Source: an uncultured Shinella sp. (GTDB taxonomy: Bacteria > Pseudomonadota > Alphaproteobacteria > Rhizobiales > Rhizobiaceae). Taken from it: DNA of 13,311 nt. The first letter of the stretch is position 1, and the number at the start of each line of letters is the position of its first letter. Position numbers and translations under genes: made by a program. Of the stretch, positions 5,447 through 12,676 are shown one piece after another. The DNA lies in NCBI GenBank assembly GCA_946481465.1, contig CAMLOC010000028.1, forward strand, positions 1 to 13,311. Direction: 5' to 3'. A model generated the notes under the pieces. It had not been told where the DNA came from, made no database searches, and worked only from the letters and a program-made list of their open reading frames with translations.

Positions 5447-6958
5447 ATGAAAGCCGATGCCCCTATTCCGCGCCGTTTCGACGGCCTTCAGGATTTCGTC
5501 GCCCTCCTGGAGCGGCGGGCGCGGCTGACGCGCATCCGCGAGCCGGTCTCGCTCGTCCATGAGGTGACGGAAATCCACCGCCGCGTTTTGGCCGAGGGCG
5601 GGCCGGCGCTGCTTTTCGAACGGCCTGTGGATGCCGCGGGCCGCATCCAGCCCATCCCGCTTCTTGCCAATCTCTTCGGCACGCGCGAACGCATCGAATG
5701 GGGTTTCGGCCTCGAGACCGGCGGCCTGCCGCGGCTTGCCGGCTTCCTCGCAGACCTGCGCGACCCGCAGCCGCCGCGCTCCCTTCGCGGTGCCTGGCAG
5801 AAGCTGCCGCACCTGAAGGCCGCCCTGTCGATGAACCCGCGCACGGTTCGCCGCGCCCCCTGCCAGGCGATCGTCTGGCAGGGCGAGGCGGCCGATCTCG
5901 ACCGCCTGCCGATCCAGACCTGCTGGCCGGGCGAGCCCGCTCCCCTCGTCACCTGGCCGCTCGTCATCACGCAAGCGCCGGACGATCCGGCGGATATCAA
6001 TGTTGGCATCTACCGCATGCAGAAGCTCGGCAAGGACCGCCTCATTATGCGCTGGCTCGCCCATCGCGGCGGCGCGCGCCACCATCGCCTCTGGCAGGCG
6101 GCCGAGCGCGACATGCCGGTGGCGGTCGTCATCGGCGCCGACCCTGCGACGATCCTCGCCGCCGTCATGCCGCTGCCCGACGGCATGAGCGAACTGAGCT
6201 TCGCCGGCGTGCTGAGCGGCCGGCGGCAGGAGACGGCCTGCGGCCTCACCGTGCCGCTGCCCATCCCCGCCAGCGCCGAGATCGTGCTGGAAGGCACGGT
6301 CTCTGCCGGCGAGACGGCGGAGGAAGGCCCCTATGGCGACCACACCGGCTACTACAATGCCGTCGAGCCCTTCCCGGTCATGACACTCTCGGCGATCACC
6401 CTGCGGAAGGACCCGCTCTATCTCTCCACCTATACCGGCCGCCCGCCGGACGAGCCGTCGAGGCTCGGCGAAGCGATGAACGAGCTCTTCGTGCCGCTGG
6501 TCAAACGCCAGTTCCCGGAGATCCTCGACCTGTGGCTGCCGCCTGAGGCCTGCTCCTATCGTGCCATGGTGGTTTCCATCGACAAGCGCTATCCCGGCCA
6601 GGCGCGGCGGGTGATGATGGGCCTGTGGTCCATGCTGCCGCAGTTCAGCTACACCAAGCTGATCATCGCCGTCGACGGCGATATCGACGTGAAAAGCTGG
6701 CCGGACGTGATCTGGGCGCTCTCCACCCGCTTCGATGCCGGCCGCGACCTGATGCTCGTGGAAAACACGCCGATCGACTATCTCGACTTCGCCTCCCCCA
6801 AATCCGGCCTCGGCGGCAAGCTCGGGCTGGATGCGACCCGCAAGATCGGCACGGAGAGCGAGCGGGAATGGGGCCGGGTCCTCGCCATGGCGCCCGAGGT
6901 CACCGCCAAGGTGGACGGCCTCTGGGCTTCGCTCGGCCTTTCGGAGCCGCTTGCATGA
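5447..6958 (+). CDS. ubiD: UbiD-family prenylated-FMN-dependent decarboxylase
   Basis: A 503-residue UbiD protein (E. coli UbiD has 497). In ubiquinone synthesis UbiD removes the carboxyl group of 3-polyprenyl-4-hydroxybenzoate, using prFMN made by UbiX. INVGIYRMQ (Asn185, Arg190) matches the metal/prFMN-binding and catalytic Arg segment. EEGPYGDHTGYYN carries Glu293 and Asp298, the acidic pair that completes the Arg-Glu-Asp catalytic set. PVMTLSAIT, YLSTYTGRPPDEPSRLGEA and the C-terminal DFASPKSGLGGKLGLDATRKIG are typical of true UbiD rather than more distant aromatic decarboxylases. The start is ATG 5447, with AGGGAG four bases upstream; an in-frame TTG at 5399 lies inside the operator and is rejected. 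It overlaps ubiX by four bases and is divergent from ubiTUV, supporting a ubiquinone role over aromatic catabolism. Confidence 0.95.
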   Translation: MKADAPIPRRFDGLQDFVALLERRARLTRIREPVSLVHEVTEIHRRVLAEGGPALLFERPVDAAGRIQPIPLLANLFGTRERIEWGFGLETGGLPRLAGFLADLRDPQPPRSLRGAWQKLPHLKAALSMNPRTVRRAPCQAIVWQGEAADLDRLPIQTCWPGEPAPLVTWPLVITQAPDDPADINVGIYRMQKLGKDRLIMRWLAHRGGARHHRLWQAAERDMPVAVVIGADPATILAAVMPLPDGMSELSFAGVLSGRRQETACGLTVPLPIPASAEIVLEGTVSAGETAEEGPYGDHTGYYNAVEPFPVMTLSAITLRKDPLYLSTYTGRPPDEPSRLGEAMNELFVPLVKRQFPEILDLWLPPEACSYRAMVVSIDKRYPGQARRVMMGLWSMLPQFSYTKLIIAVDGDIDVKSWPDVIWALSTRFDAGRDLMLVENTPIDYLDFASPKSGLGGKLGLDATRKIGTESEREWGRVLAMAPEVTAKVDGLWASLGLSEPLA

Positions 6959-7533
6959 ACACGGAACGGGTGATCGTCGGCATAACCGGCGCCTCCGGCG
7001 CGGCGCTTGCCGCGCGCATCGTCGAGCAGCTTGCCGCGCTCGAAGACATCGAGATCCATCTGGTGGTTTCCGATGCGGCGCGCCGCACGCTGGGCCTCGA
7101 ATGCGGCCCGGACGCGCTGGAACGCCTGTTGCCACTCGTCCATCGCCATCATCCGATCAGCGATATCGGCGCCTCGATCGCCAGCGGCTCGTTTCCCGTC
7201 CGCGGCATGATCGTCGCGCCCTGCTCGATGCAAACACTCTCGGCCATCGCCACCGGCCGCACCGACACGCTGATCGGCCGCGCTGCCGATGTGCAACTGA
7301 AGGAACGCCGCCGGCTCGTCCTTCTGGCCCGCGAAACGCCGCTGCATCTCGGCCACCTGCGCAACATGTGCGCCGTCACGGAGATGGGCGCCATCATCAT
7401 GCCGCCGGTGCCGGCCTTCTATCATCGCCCGCAATCCGTGGCCGACATCTTCGACCACCTCGCCGCCCGCGCGATAGACCTGCTGGCGATGCCGCACCCG
7501 TCCCTTGCCAAGCCCTGGGAGGGGGCCGGATAG
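6955..7533 (+). CDS. ubiX: UbiX flavin prenyltransferase
   Basis: Makes prenylated FMN from reduced FMN and dimethylallyl phosphate, the cofactor UbiD needs. The 192-residue protein has the expected length. Family motifs in order are IVGITGASGAALA (FMN-binding loop, residues 7-19), VVSDAARRTL (about 37-46), ASGSFPVRGMIVAPCSMQTLSAIATG (76-101, key SGSF and PCSM), RAADVQLKERRRLVLLARETPLHL (109-132) and IIMPPVPAFYHRP (147-159). The start is ATG 6955 within ATGA, overlapping the ubiD stop, so translation is coupled. A hairpin terminator follows the stop by 13 bases. A larger open frame runs upstream inside ubiD, but only this start gives the canonical N-terminus. Confidence 0.96.
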   Translation: MNTERVIVGITGASGAALAARIVEQLAALEDIEIHLVVSDAARRTLGLECGPDALERLLPLVHRHHPISDIGASIASGSFPVRGMIVAPCSMQTLSAIATGRTDTLIGRAADVQLKERRRLVLLARETPLHLGHLRNMCAVTEMGAIIMPPVPAFYHRPQSVADIFDHLAARAIDLLAMPHPSLAKPWEGAG

Positions 7534-7546
7534 TCGAAAAACGAAG

Positions 7547-7577
7547 CCGGGCCGCTCGAAAAAGCGGCCCGGTTTTT
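7547..7577 (+). terminator. Rho-independent terminator after ubiDX, possibly bidirectional
   Basis: A perfect 10-bp GC-rich stem, CCGGGCCGCT (7547-7556) with AGCGGCCCGG (7563-7572), encloses the loop CGAAAA and is followed by TTTTT (7573-7577). It starts 13 bases after the ubiX stop and ends 7 bases before the putA stop. On the minus strand the stem is followed by CTTCGTTTTT, a weaker but usable T-tract, so it may also end putA transcription. Confidence 0.93.
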
Positions 7578-7584
7578 GTGATGC

Positions 7585-10500
7585 CTAGCCGATGCTCATC
7601 AGGCTGGCATTGCCGCCGGCAGCGGCCGTGTTGATGGAGGTCGAGACCTCCTCCAGCAGCCAGTTGAGGCAATAGGCCTCAGCCCCGGCGCGGATTTCCG
7701 CCGTGGTGGCGGCCTGCGTCAGGACGAGCGGGCCGGGTAGCGCGGCGATGCGGCGGGCGGCCTCGACAACCCTGTCCCCGTCCCCTTCGATGAGCGCACC
7801 CGCATAGGGACCGTCCGCCGCCCAGTCGGACGACCAGGAGATCAGGCCCGCAAGGCTTGCCGGAAGGCCGCCGAGTGCGGGCTGGAGCCCGGAGGCGACG
7901 TCGATCACCGCCCTGTTGCCCGTGGCGAACACCGCGCCGAGCTGCGCCAGCAGCCCCTCTTCCGTCGCCGGCACGAGGAGGATCCGGCCGCGCGGATGGA
8001 GCGCATAGAGGTTCTTCTCGCCGACCGGGCCGGGAAGCTCGAGGTCGAGCCCGAGCGCCGAATTGCTGCCGAGATCGCGGACGCGATCCGAAAGTTCGGC
8101 CTCACCCTTGCCGCGCAGCCACTGGGCGAAATCGAGCACCGCCGGCTGGATGTGGACGGAGCTGTGCTGCGGGGGCACCGGCGGCACCTGCACGAGACGG
8201 CCGATATAGAGCGGGCCGCCGGCCTTGGGCCCGGTGCCCGAGAGCCCCCGGCCGCCGAACGGCTGCACGCCGACGATGGCGCCGATGATATTGCGGTTGA
8301 CGTAGATATTGCCCGCCTTCACGCGGCTGGTGACATGGGCGATCGTCTCGTCGAGGCGCGTGTGCAGGCCGAAGGTCAGGCCGTAGCCGGTCGCGTTGAT
8401 ATCGTCGATCAGGCGGTCGACATCCTCGCGCTTGTAGCGGATGACATGGAGGACCGGGCCGAACACTTCGCGCTCCAGATCGGCAAGCGACTGCAGCTCG
8501 ATGATGGTGGGCGAAACGAAGGTGCCACGGGCGGCTTCCGCCGGAAGCGCCACCTGCTCGATCTTGCGGCCGCGCGCGCGCATCTTCTCGATATGCGCCT
8601 CGATCGTCTGCTTGGCCTCCGCGGTGATGACCGGGCCGGTATCGACATTGAGCCTGTCGGTGCGGCCGATCGTGAGTTCGGCAAGCGCCCCCTTCAGCAT
8701 GGTGAGCGTGCGGTCGGCGACGTCTTCCTGCAGGCACAGAACGCGCAGCGCCGAGCAGCGCTGGCCGGCGCTGTCGAAGGCCGAGGCGATGACGTCGAAC
8801 ACCACCTGTTCGGCGAGCGCCGAGGAATCGACGATCATCGCATTCTGCCCGCCGGTCTCGGCGATCAGCGGGATCGGCTTTCCAGACGGCGACAAGCGGC
8901 CGGCGAGTTCCTTCTGGATGAGGCGGGCGACCTCCGTCGAGCCCGTGAACATGACGCCCGCCGTTTCCGGCGCGCCGACGAGGGCAGCACCGACGCGGCC
9001 GTCGCCCGGCAGCAGTTGCAGCGCGCCGGCCGGAATGCCGGCCTCGTGCAGGATGCGCACGGCCTCGGCGGCGATCAGCGGCGTTTCCTCCGCCGGTTTC
9101 GCCAGCACCGGATTGCCGGCGACGAGCGCGGCCGCGATCTGGCCGGAGAAGATCGCCAGCGGGAAGTTCCACGGGCTGATGCAGACGATCGGGCCGAGCG
9201 GCGGATGGCCGGCACCGAGCGTGCGCCGCGCCTGTTCGGCGTAGTAGCGCAGGAAGTCGATCGCCTCGCGCACTTCGGCAATGGCATTGGCGGCGGATTT
9301 GCCCGCCTCGCGGATGGCAAGGCCTATCAGTGTCGCGATCTCCGCCTGCATCAGGTCGGCGGCACGGTCGAGCCGGTCGCCGCGCTCGCGCGGCGACACC
9401 GCCGCCCAGGCCGGGGCCGCTTCGAGCGCAAGCCTGGCGGCCTTCGCCACGCCCGCATCCGTCGCCTCGATCACGGTGCCGACCATGTCCCGGTGGTCGG
9501 CCGGGTTGAGCACCGGCCGCCGCTCGCCCTCGCTGGAGCCATCGGCGATCTTCGGCATGGCCTGCCATTCGACGGCGGCCGTCTTCGCAAGGTCCTGCGC
9601 CAGCCTGGCCAGCACCGTCTCGTTGGAAAGGTCGAGGCCGGCGGAGTTCAGCCGGCCCTTGCCGTAGAGTTCCGCCGGAAGCGCGATCTTGTCGTGCTTG
9701 CCCCCCGGCACCGGCATGGCGCGCACCACGACCGCCGGATCGGCGATCAGCTCGTCGACCGAGACGGCGGGATCGGCGATGCGGTTGACGAAGGAGGAGT
9801 TCGCGCCGTTCTCCAGCAGGCGGCGGACGAGATAGGCGAGCAACGTCTCATGCGTACCGACCGGCGCATAGATGCGGCACGGGCGATCCAGCTTCTCCGG
9901 ACCGACGACCTCGTCGTAGAGCGGCTCGCCCATGCCGTGCAGGCACTGGAACTCGTAGTCGCCGACGCGGAAGTCCGGACCGGCAAGCTGGTAGATCGTG
10001 GCGAGCGACTGGGCGTTGTGCGTGGCGAACTGCGGGAAGACCACATCCTTCGCCGCCAGCAGTTTCTGCGCGCAGGCGATGTAGGAGACGTCCGTGTGGA
10101 TCTTTCGCGTGAAGACCGGGAATTCTTCCAGCCCGTCGAGCTGCGCGCGCTTGATCTCGGCGTCCCAATAGGCGCCCTTGACGAGGCGCACCATGATGCG
10201 CCGCCGGGAGCGGCGGGCGAGATCGATGATGAAATCGAGCACGAAGGGGCAGCGCTTGCCATAGGCCTGCACCACGAAGCCGACGCCGTCCCAGCCGGCA
10301 AGGGCCGGATCGTGGCAAAGCTCCTCCAGCAGGTCGAGCGACAGTTCCAGCCGGTCGGCCTCCTCGGCGTCGATGTTGAGGCCGATGTCGTAGCGCCGGG
10401 CCAGCCGGGCCAGTTCGGTGACGCGCGGCAGCAGTTCCGCCATCACGCGGTCCGCTTGGGCGCGGGAATAGCGCGGGTGCAGGGCCGACAGCTTGATCGA

Positions 10501-11334
10501 GATGCCGGGGCCTTCATAGATGCCGCGGCCGGCCGAGGCCTTGCCGATGGCGTGGATGGCGTTCTCGTAGTCGCGATAGTAGCGCTCCGCGTCCGCGGCC
10601 GTCGTCGCCGCCTCGCCGAGCATGTCGTAGGAATAGCGGAAGCCCTTGCGCTCCAGGGCGCGCGAATTGCGCAGCGCCTCGTCGATCGTCTCGCCGGTGA
10701 CGAACTGCTCGCCCATCATGCGCATGGCCATGTCGACGCCGCGGCGGATGACCGGCTCGCCGCAGCGGGCGATGAGGCGCGTGAGAGCGGCGGAAAGGCC
10801 GCGGTCGTTGACGGTGGAGGTCAGCTTGCCCGTGACCACGAGGCCCCAGGTGGCGGCGTTGACGAAGAGCGAACGGCCGCCCCCCATATGCGACTTCCAG
10901 TCGCCTTCCGAAATCTTGTCGCGGATCAGCGCGTCGCGCGTGGCCTTGTCGGGAATGCGCAGCAGCGCCTCGGCAAGGCACATCAGCGCGACGCCCTCCT
11001 GGCTGGAGAGCGAATATTCATGCACCAGCCCCTCGACGCCGGAGCCCTTGTGCTTGGCGCGCAGCGCGACGATCAGCGCGCGCGCGGTCTCCCGGATGCG
11101 GGCGACGGCATCGGCCGGCAGGGTGGCCTTCTCGAGCAGCGGGCGGACCGCCTCCTCTTCCGGCGTGCGATAGGCGGCGGTGATGCGCTGGCGCAATTCG
11201 CCCTGCGGCCGGATCGGCGGCGCGAAGTCAGCGAAAGCGGGGATTTGTCGTTCGGTTGCAGTCTGGACCATTTCCATCACCATCTCGGGTTCGGCCACTG
11301 ATGCGAGGAGAGGATACACCGCTTGCCGATGCAT
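7585..11334 (-). CDS. putA: Bifunctional proline dehydrogenase / glutamate semialdehyde dehydrogenase PutA
   Basis: Oxidises proline to glutamate in two steps: an FAD proline dehydrogenase feeding quinone, then an NAD aldehyde dehydrogenase. With the start chosen it has 1249 residues. A helical N-terminal region is followed by the barrel domain (about 280-520), with SIKLSALHPRYS, RRIMVRLVKGAYWDAEIKRAQ and YLVRRLLENGANSSFVNRIAD. The ALDH domain (about 610-1045) contains SPWNFPLAIF, FTGSTEVARLIQ, Glu826 in AETGGQNA and catalytic Cys860 in GQRCSALR. A C-terminal ALDH-like extension ends EEVSTSINTAAAGGNASLMSIG, a hallmark of long (type B) PutA. No ribbon-helix-helix domain is present, so it should not repress its own gene; divergent putR fits that. 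ATG 11334 has GAGG five bases upstream. ATG 11271 (MVQTATERQIPAF) is a serious alternative, giving 1228 residues; GTG 11376 is less likely. Confidence 0.96.
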   Translation of the reverse strand: MHRQAVYPLLASVAEPEMVMEMVQTATERQIPAFADFAPPIRPQGELRQRITAAYRTPEEEAVRPLLEKATLPADAVARIRETARALIVALRAKHKGSGVEGLVHEYSLSSQEGVALMCLAEALLRIPDKATRDALIRDKISEGDWKSHMGGGRSLFVNAATWGLVVTGKLTSTVNDRGLSAALTRLIARCGEPVIRRGVDMAMRMMGEQFVTGETIDEALRNSRALERKGFRYSYDMLGEAATTAADAERYYRDYENAIHAIGKASAGRGIYEGPGISIKLSALHPRYSRAQADRVMAELLPRVTELARLARRYDIGLNIDAEEADRLELSLDLLEELCHDPALAGWDGVGFVVQAYGKRCPFVLDFIIDLARRSRRRIMVRLVKGAYWDAEIKRAQLDGLEEFPVFTRKIHTDVSYIACAQKLLAAKDVVFPQFATHNAQSLATIYQLAGPDFRVGDYEFQCLHGMGEPLYDEVVGPEKLDRPCRIYAPVGTHETLLAYLVRRLLENGANSSFVNRIADPAVSVDELIADPAVVVRAMPVPGGKHDKIALPAELYGKGRLNSAGLDLSNETVLARLAQDLAKTAAVEWQAMPKIADGSSEGERRPVLNPADHRDMVGTVIEATDAGVAKAARLALEAAPAWAAVSPRERGDRLDRAADLMQAEIATLIGLAIREAGKSAANAIAEVREAIDFLRYYAEQARRTLGAGHPPLGPIVCISPWNFPLAIFSGQIAAALVAGNPVLAKPAEETPLIAAEAVRILHEAGIPAGALQLLPGDGRVGAALVGAPETAGVMFTGSTEVARLIQKELAGRLSPSGKPIPLIAETGGQNAMIVDSSALAEQVVFDVIASAFDSAGQRCSALRVLCLQEDVADRTLTMLKGALAELTIGRTDRLNVDTGPVITAEAKQTIEAHIEKMRARGRKIEQVALPAEAARGTFVSPTIIELQSLADLEREVFGPVLHVIRYKREDVDRLIDDINATGYGLTFGLHTRLDETIAHVTSRVKAGNIYVNRNIIGAIVGVQPFGGRGLSGTGPKAGGPLYIGRLVQVPPVPPQHSSVHIQPAVLDFAQWLRGKGEAELSDRVRDLGSNSALGLDLELPGPVGEKNLYALHPRGRILLVPATEEGLLAQLGAVFATGNRAVIDVASGLQPALGGLPASLAGLISWSSDWAADGPYAGALIEGDGDRVVEAARRIAALPGPLVLTQAATTAEIRAGAEAYCLNWLLEEVSTSINTAAAGGNASLMSIG

Positions 11335-11365
11335 TCCAGCCTCATGGCGCTGGCGGGGAAGATAG

Positions 11366-11396
11366 TTGATTGCCACGCGACTTTCTCACCATTATA
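11366..11396. promoter_or_regulatory. Overlapping divergent putA and putR core promoters
   Basis: Toward putA, 11396 to 11391 on the minus strand is a perfect TATAAT with no good -35 at normal spacing, as expected for an activator-dependent promoter. The implied start is near 11384, a 50-base leader to ATG 11334. Toward putR, TTGATT (11366-11371) and CATTAT (11390-11395), 18 bases apart, could be -35 and -10. The two -10 elements share five bases, so the promoters may compete for polymerase. The putA element is much the stronger prediction. Confidence 0.5.
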
Positions 11397-11408
11397 TGCA
11401 GAGAAACA

Positions 11409-11420
11409 GGAGATATCTCC
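11409..11420. promoter_or_regulatory. Perfect palindrome in the put intergenic region, candidate PutR site
   Basis: GGAGATATCTCC, a perfect 12-bp palindrome in an AT-rich stretch unlike its surroundings. It covers the expected putA -35 position and lies just downstream of the predicted putR start. Lrp-type PutR proteins in rhizobia and Agrobacterium activate putA in response to proline and control their own gene, so this is a natural binding site. More AT-rich imperfect repeats (ATATATCTAC) and a small CTAC-GAG-GTAG dyad (11427-11437) follow. Confidence 0.55.
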
Positions 11421-11446
11421 ATATATCTACGAGGTAGGCGAGATAA

Positions 11447-11920
11447 ATGTCCAAGCAGAAGCCTATTATTAGTGAAATCGATGCGATCGATCGCAAGATC
11501 CTCGATCTTCTCGTTGAAAATGCTCGGATTTCCATCACCGAAATGTCCGAGATCGTCGGGCTTTCGAAGACGCCCTGCACGCTGCGCCTGCAGCGCCTGA
11601 TCAATGACGGCTATATCGACGGCTTCCGCGCCGTGCTCAATCCGAAAAAGCTCGGCCTCGACCATGTCGCCTTCGCCGAGGTGAAGCTTTCGGACACCAA
11701 GGAAGCAGCGCTCAACGCCTTCAACAGCGCGGTGCGCAAGATCAAGGAGGTCGAGGAGTGCCACATGATCGCCGGCCGCTTCGACTACCTGATCAAGATC
11801 CGCACCGCCGATATCCGCCGCTACCGGGAGGTGCTGGGCGAGAAAATCTCCAGCCTGCCAAACGTCGCCAGCACCTCGACTTCCGTCGCCATGGAATCCA
11901 TCAAGGAAGGCGGGCGCTGA
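11447..11920 (+). CDS. putR: Lrp/AsnC-family regulator, probable proline-responsive activator PutR
   Basis: A 157-residue Lrp/AsnC regulator. Residues about 10-60 form the N-terminal helix-turn-helix (ISEIDAIDRKILDLLVEN, then ITEMSEIVGLSKTPCTLRLQRL, with recognition helix SKTPCTLRLQRL). From about 65 to 150 comes the RAM ligand-binding and oligomerisation domain, with VEECHMIAGRFDYLIKIRTADI and the closing LPNVASTSTSVAMESIKE. It is divergent from putA across a short regulatory region, the arrangement of the Agrobacterium/Rhizobium putR-putA pair, so it most likely activates putA when proline is present and represses itself. The Shine-Dalgarno before ATG 11447 is weak (GAGG about 12 bases away, GCGAGA nearer). 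Family membership is certain; the specific role rests on location. Confidence 0.92.
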   Translation: MSKQKPIISEIDAIDRKILDLLVENARISITEMSEIVGLSKTPCTLRLQRLINDGYIDGFRAVLNPKKLGLDHVAFAEVKLSDTKEAALNAFNSAVRKIKEVEECHMIAGRFDYLIKIRTADIRRYREVLGEKISSLPNVASTSTSVAMESIKEGGR

Positions 11921-11926
11921 GCCCGG

Positions 11927-12676
11927 TCAGCCTTCGCGGCGGAAACCTTCACTGGCCGTGAGCAGGCTGCGCGTATAGTCCTGCGTCACCCGGTGCGCTG
12001 CAAGGTCGGCGGAGGCGAGCTGCTCCACCGCCTGCCCGTGCTGCATGACCATCAGCCGGTCGCACATATGGGTGACGACGGCAAGGTCGTGGCTGACCAT
12101 GACGAAGGTGAGGCTGCGCGCCGCGCGCACCTGTTCGAGCAGGTTCAGCACCTCGGCCTGTACCGATGCATCGAGCGCCGAGGTCGGCTCGTCGAGCAAA
12201 AGGATGGACGGTTCGAGGATCAGCGCACGGGCAATCGCCACGCGCTGGCGCTGGCCGCCGGAAAGCTGGTGCGAATAGCGGAAGCGGAAGCTCGCGCCGA
12301 GCCCCACCTCGTCCAGCGCCCGCACGATACGGCTTTCCGAATTGTCGAAGCCGTGGATGGCGAGCGGTTCGAGCAGCAGCCGGTCGACCGTCTGGCGCGG
12401 GTGCAGCGATCCATAGGGATCCTGGAACACCATCTGCACCTTCCGATAGAACGCCTTGTCGCGCTTGTCGCCGAGCGGCTTGCCGTCGACCGTGATCGTG
12501 CCGGCGGAAACCGGCGCGAGCCCGGCGACCGCCCGCAGCAGCGTCGACTTGCCGGAACCGGATTCCCCGACCAGCCCGAAGGATTCGCCGGGCGCCACCG
12601 CGAGGCTGACATCCCGGAGAGCGGCGAAATCGTCGAAGACGACATTGAGGCGATCGACGGCGAGAGCCGGGGTCAT
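11927..12676 (-). CDS. ABC importer ATP-binding subunit, oligopeptide/nickel/opine type (DppF/NikE-like)
   Basis: Cytoplasmic ATPase of an ABC importer in the peptide/nickel/opine family. In the 249-residue protein, Walker A GESGSGKST is at 37-45, Q-loop VFQDPYGS around Gln85, signature LSGGQRQRVAIARA from 138, Walker B ILLLDEPTSALD with Asp162-Glu163, and H-loop SHD with His196. The C-terminus stops soon after the ATPase core (TQDYTRSLLTA) and lacks the long extension of many OppF/DppF proteins, closer to NikE-like subunits in size. The start is ATG 12676, overlapping the upstream ATPase stop by four bases (ATGA); GTG 12685 in frame is rejected for that reason. It ends six bases from the convergent putR stop, with no terminator visible between them. 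The substrate cannot be read from an ATPase. Confidence 0.93.
   Translation of the reverse strand: MTPALAVDRLNVVFDDFAALRDVSLAVAPGESFGLVGESGSGKSTLLRAVAGLAPVSAGTITVDGKPLGDKRDKAFYRKVQMVFQDPYGSLHPRQTVDRLLLEPLAIHGFDNSESRIVRALDEVGLGASFRFRYSHQLSGGQRQRVAIARALILEPSILLLDEPTSALDASVQAEVLNLLEQVRAARSLTFVMVSHDLAVVTHMCDRLMVMQHGQAVEQLASADLAAHRVTQDYTRSLLTASEGFRREG

Noticed and set aside
5246..7135. A 629-codon open frame on the minus strand, opposite ubiD and ubiX
   Set aside because: It is rich in Arg, Ala, Gly and His with no recognisable motif and runs across two well-supported genes; an antisense shadow.
7996..11301. A 1101-codon open frame on the plus strand, opposite putA
   Set aside because: It is the antisense shadow of putA in GC-rich DNA. 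Its composition is charged and low in order, with no family motif, while the minus strand carries complete PRODH and ALDH signatures.
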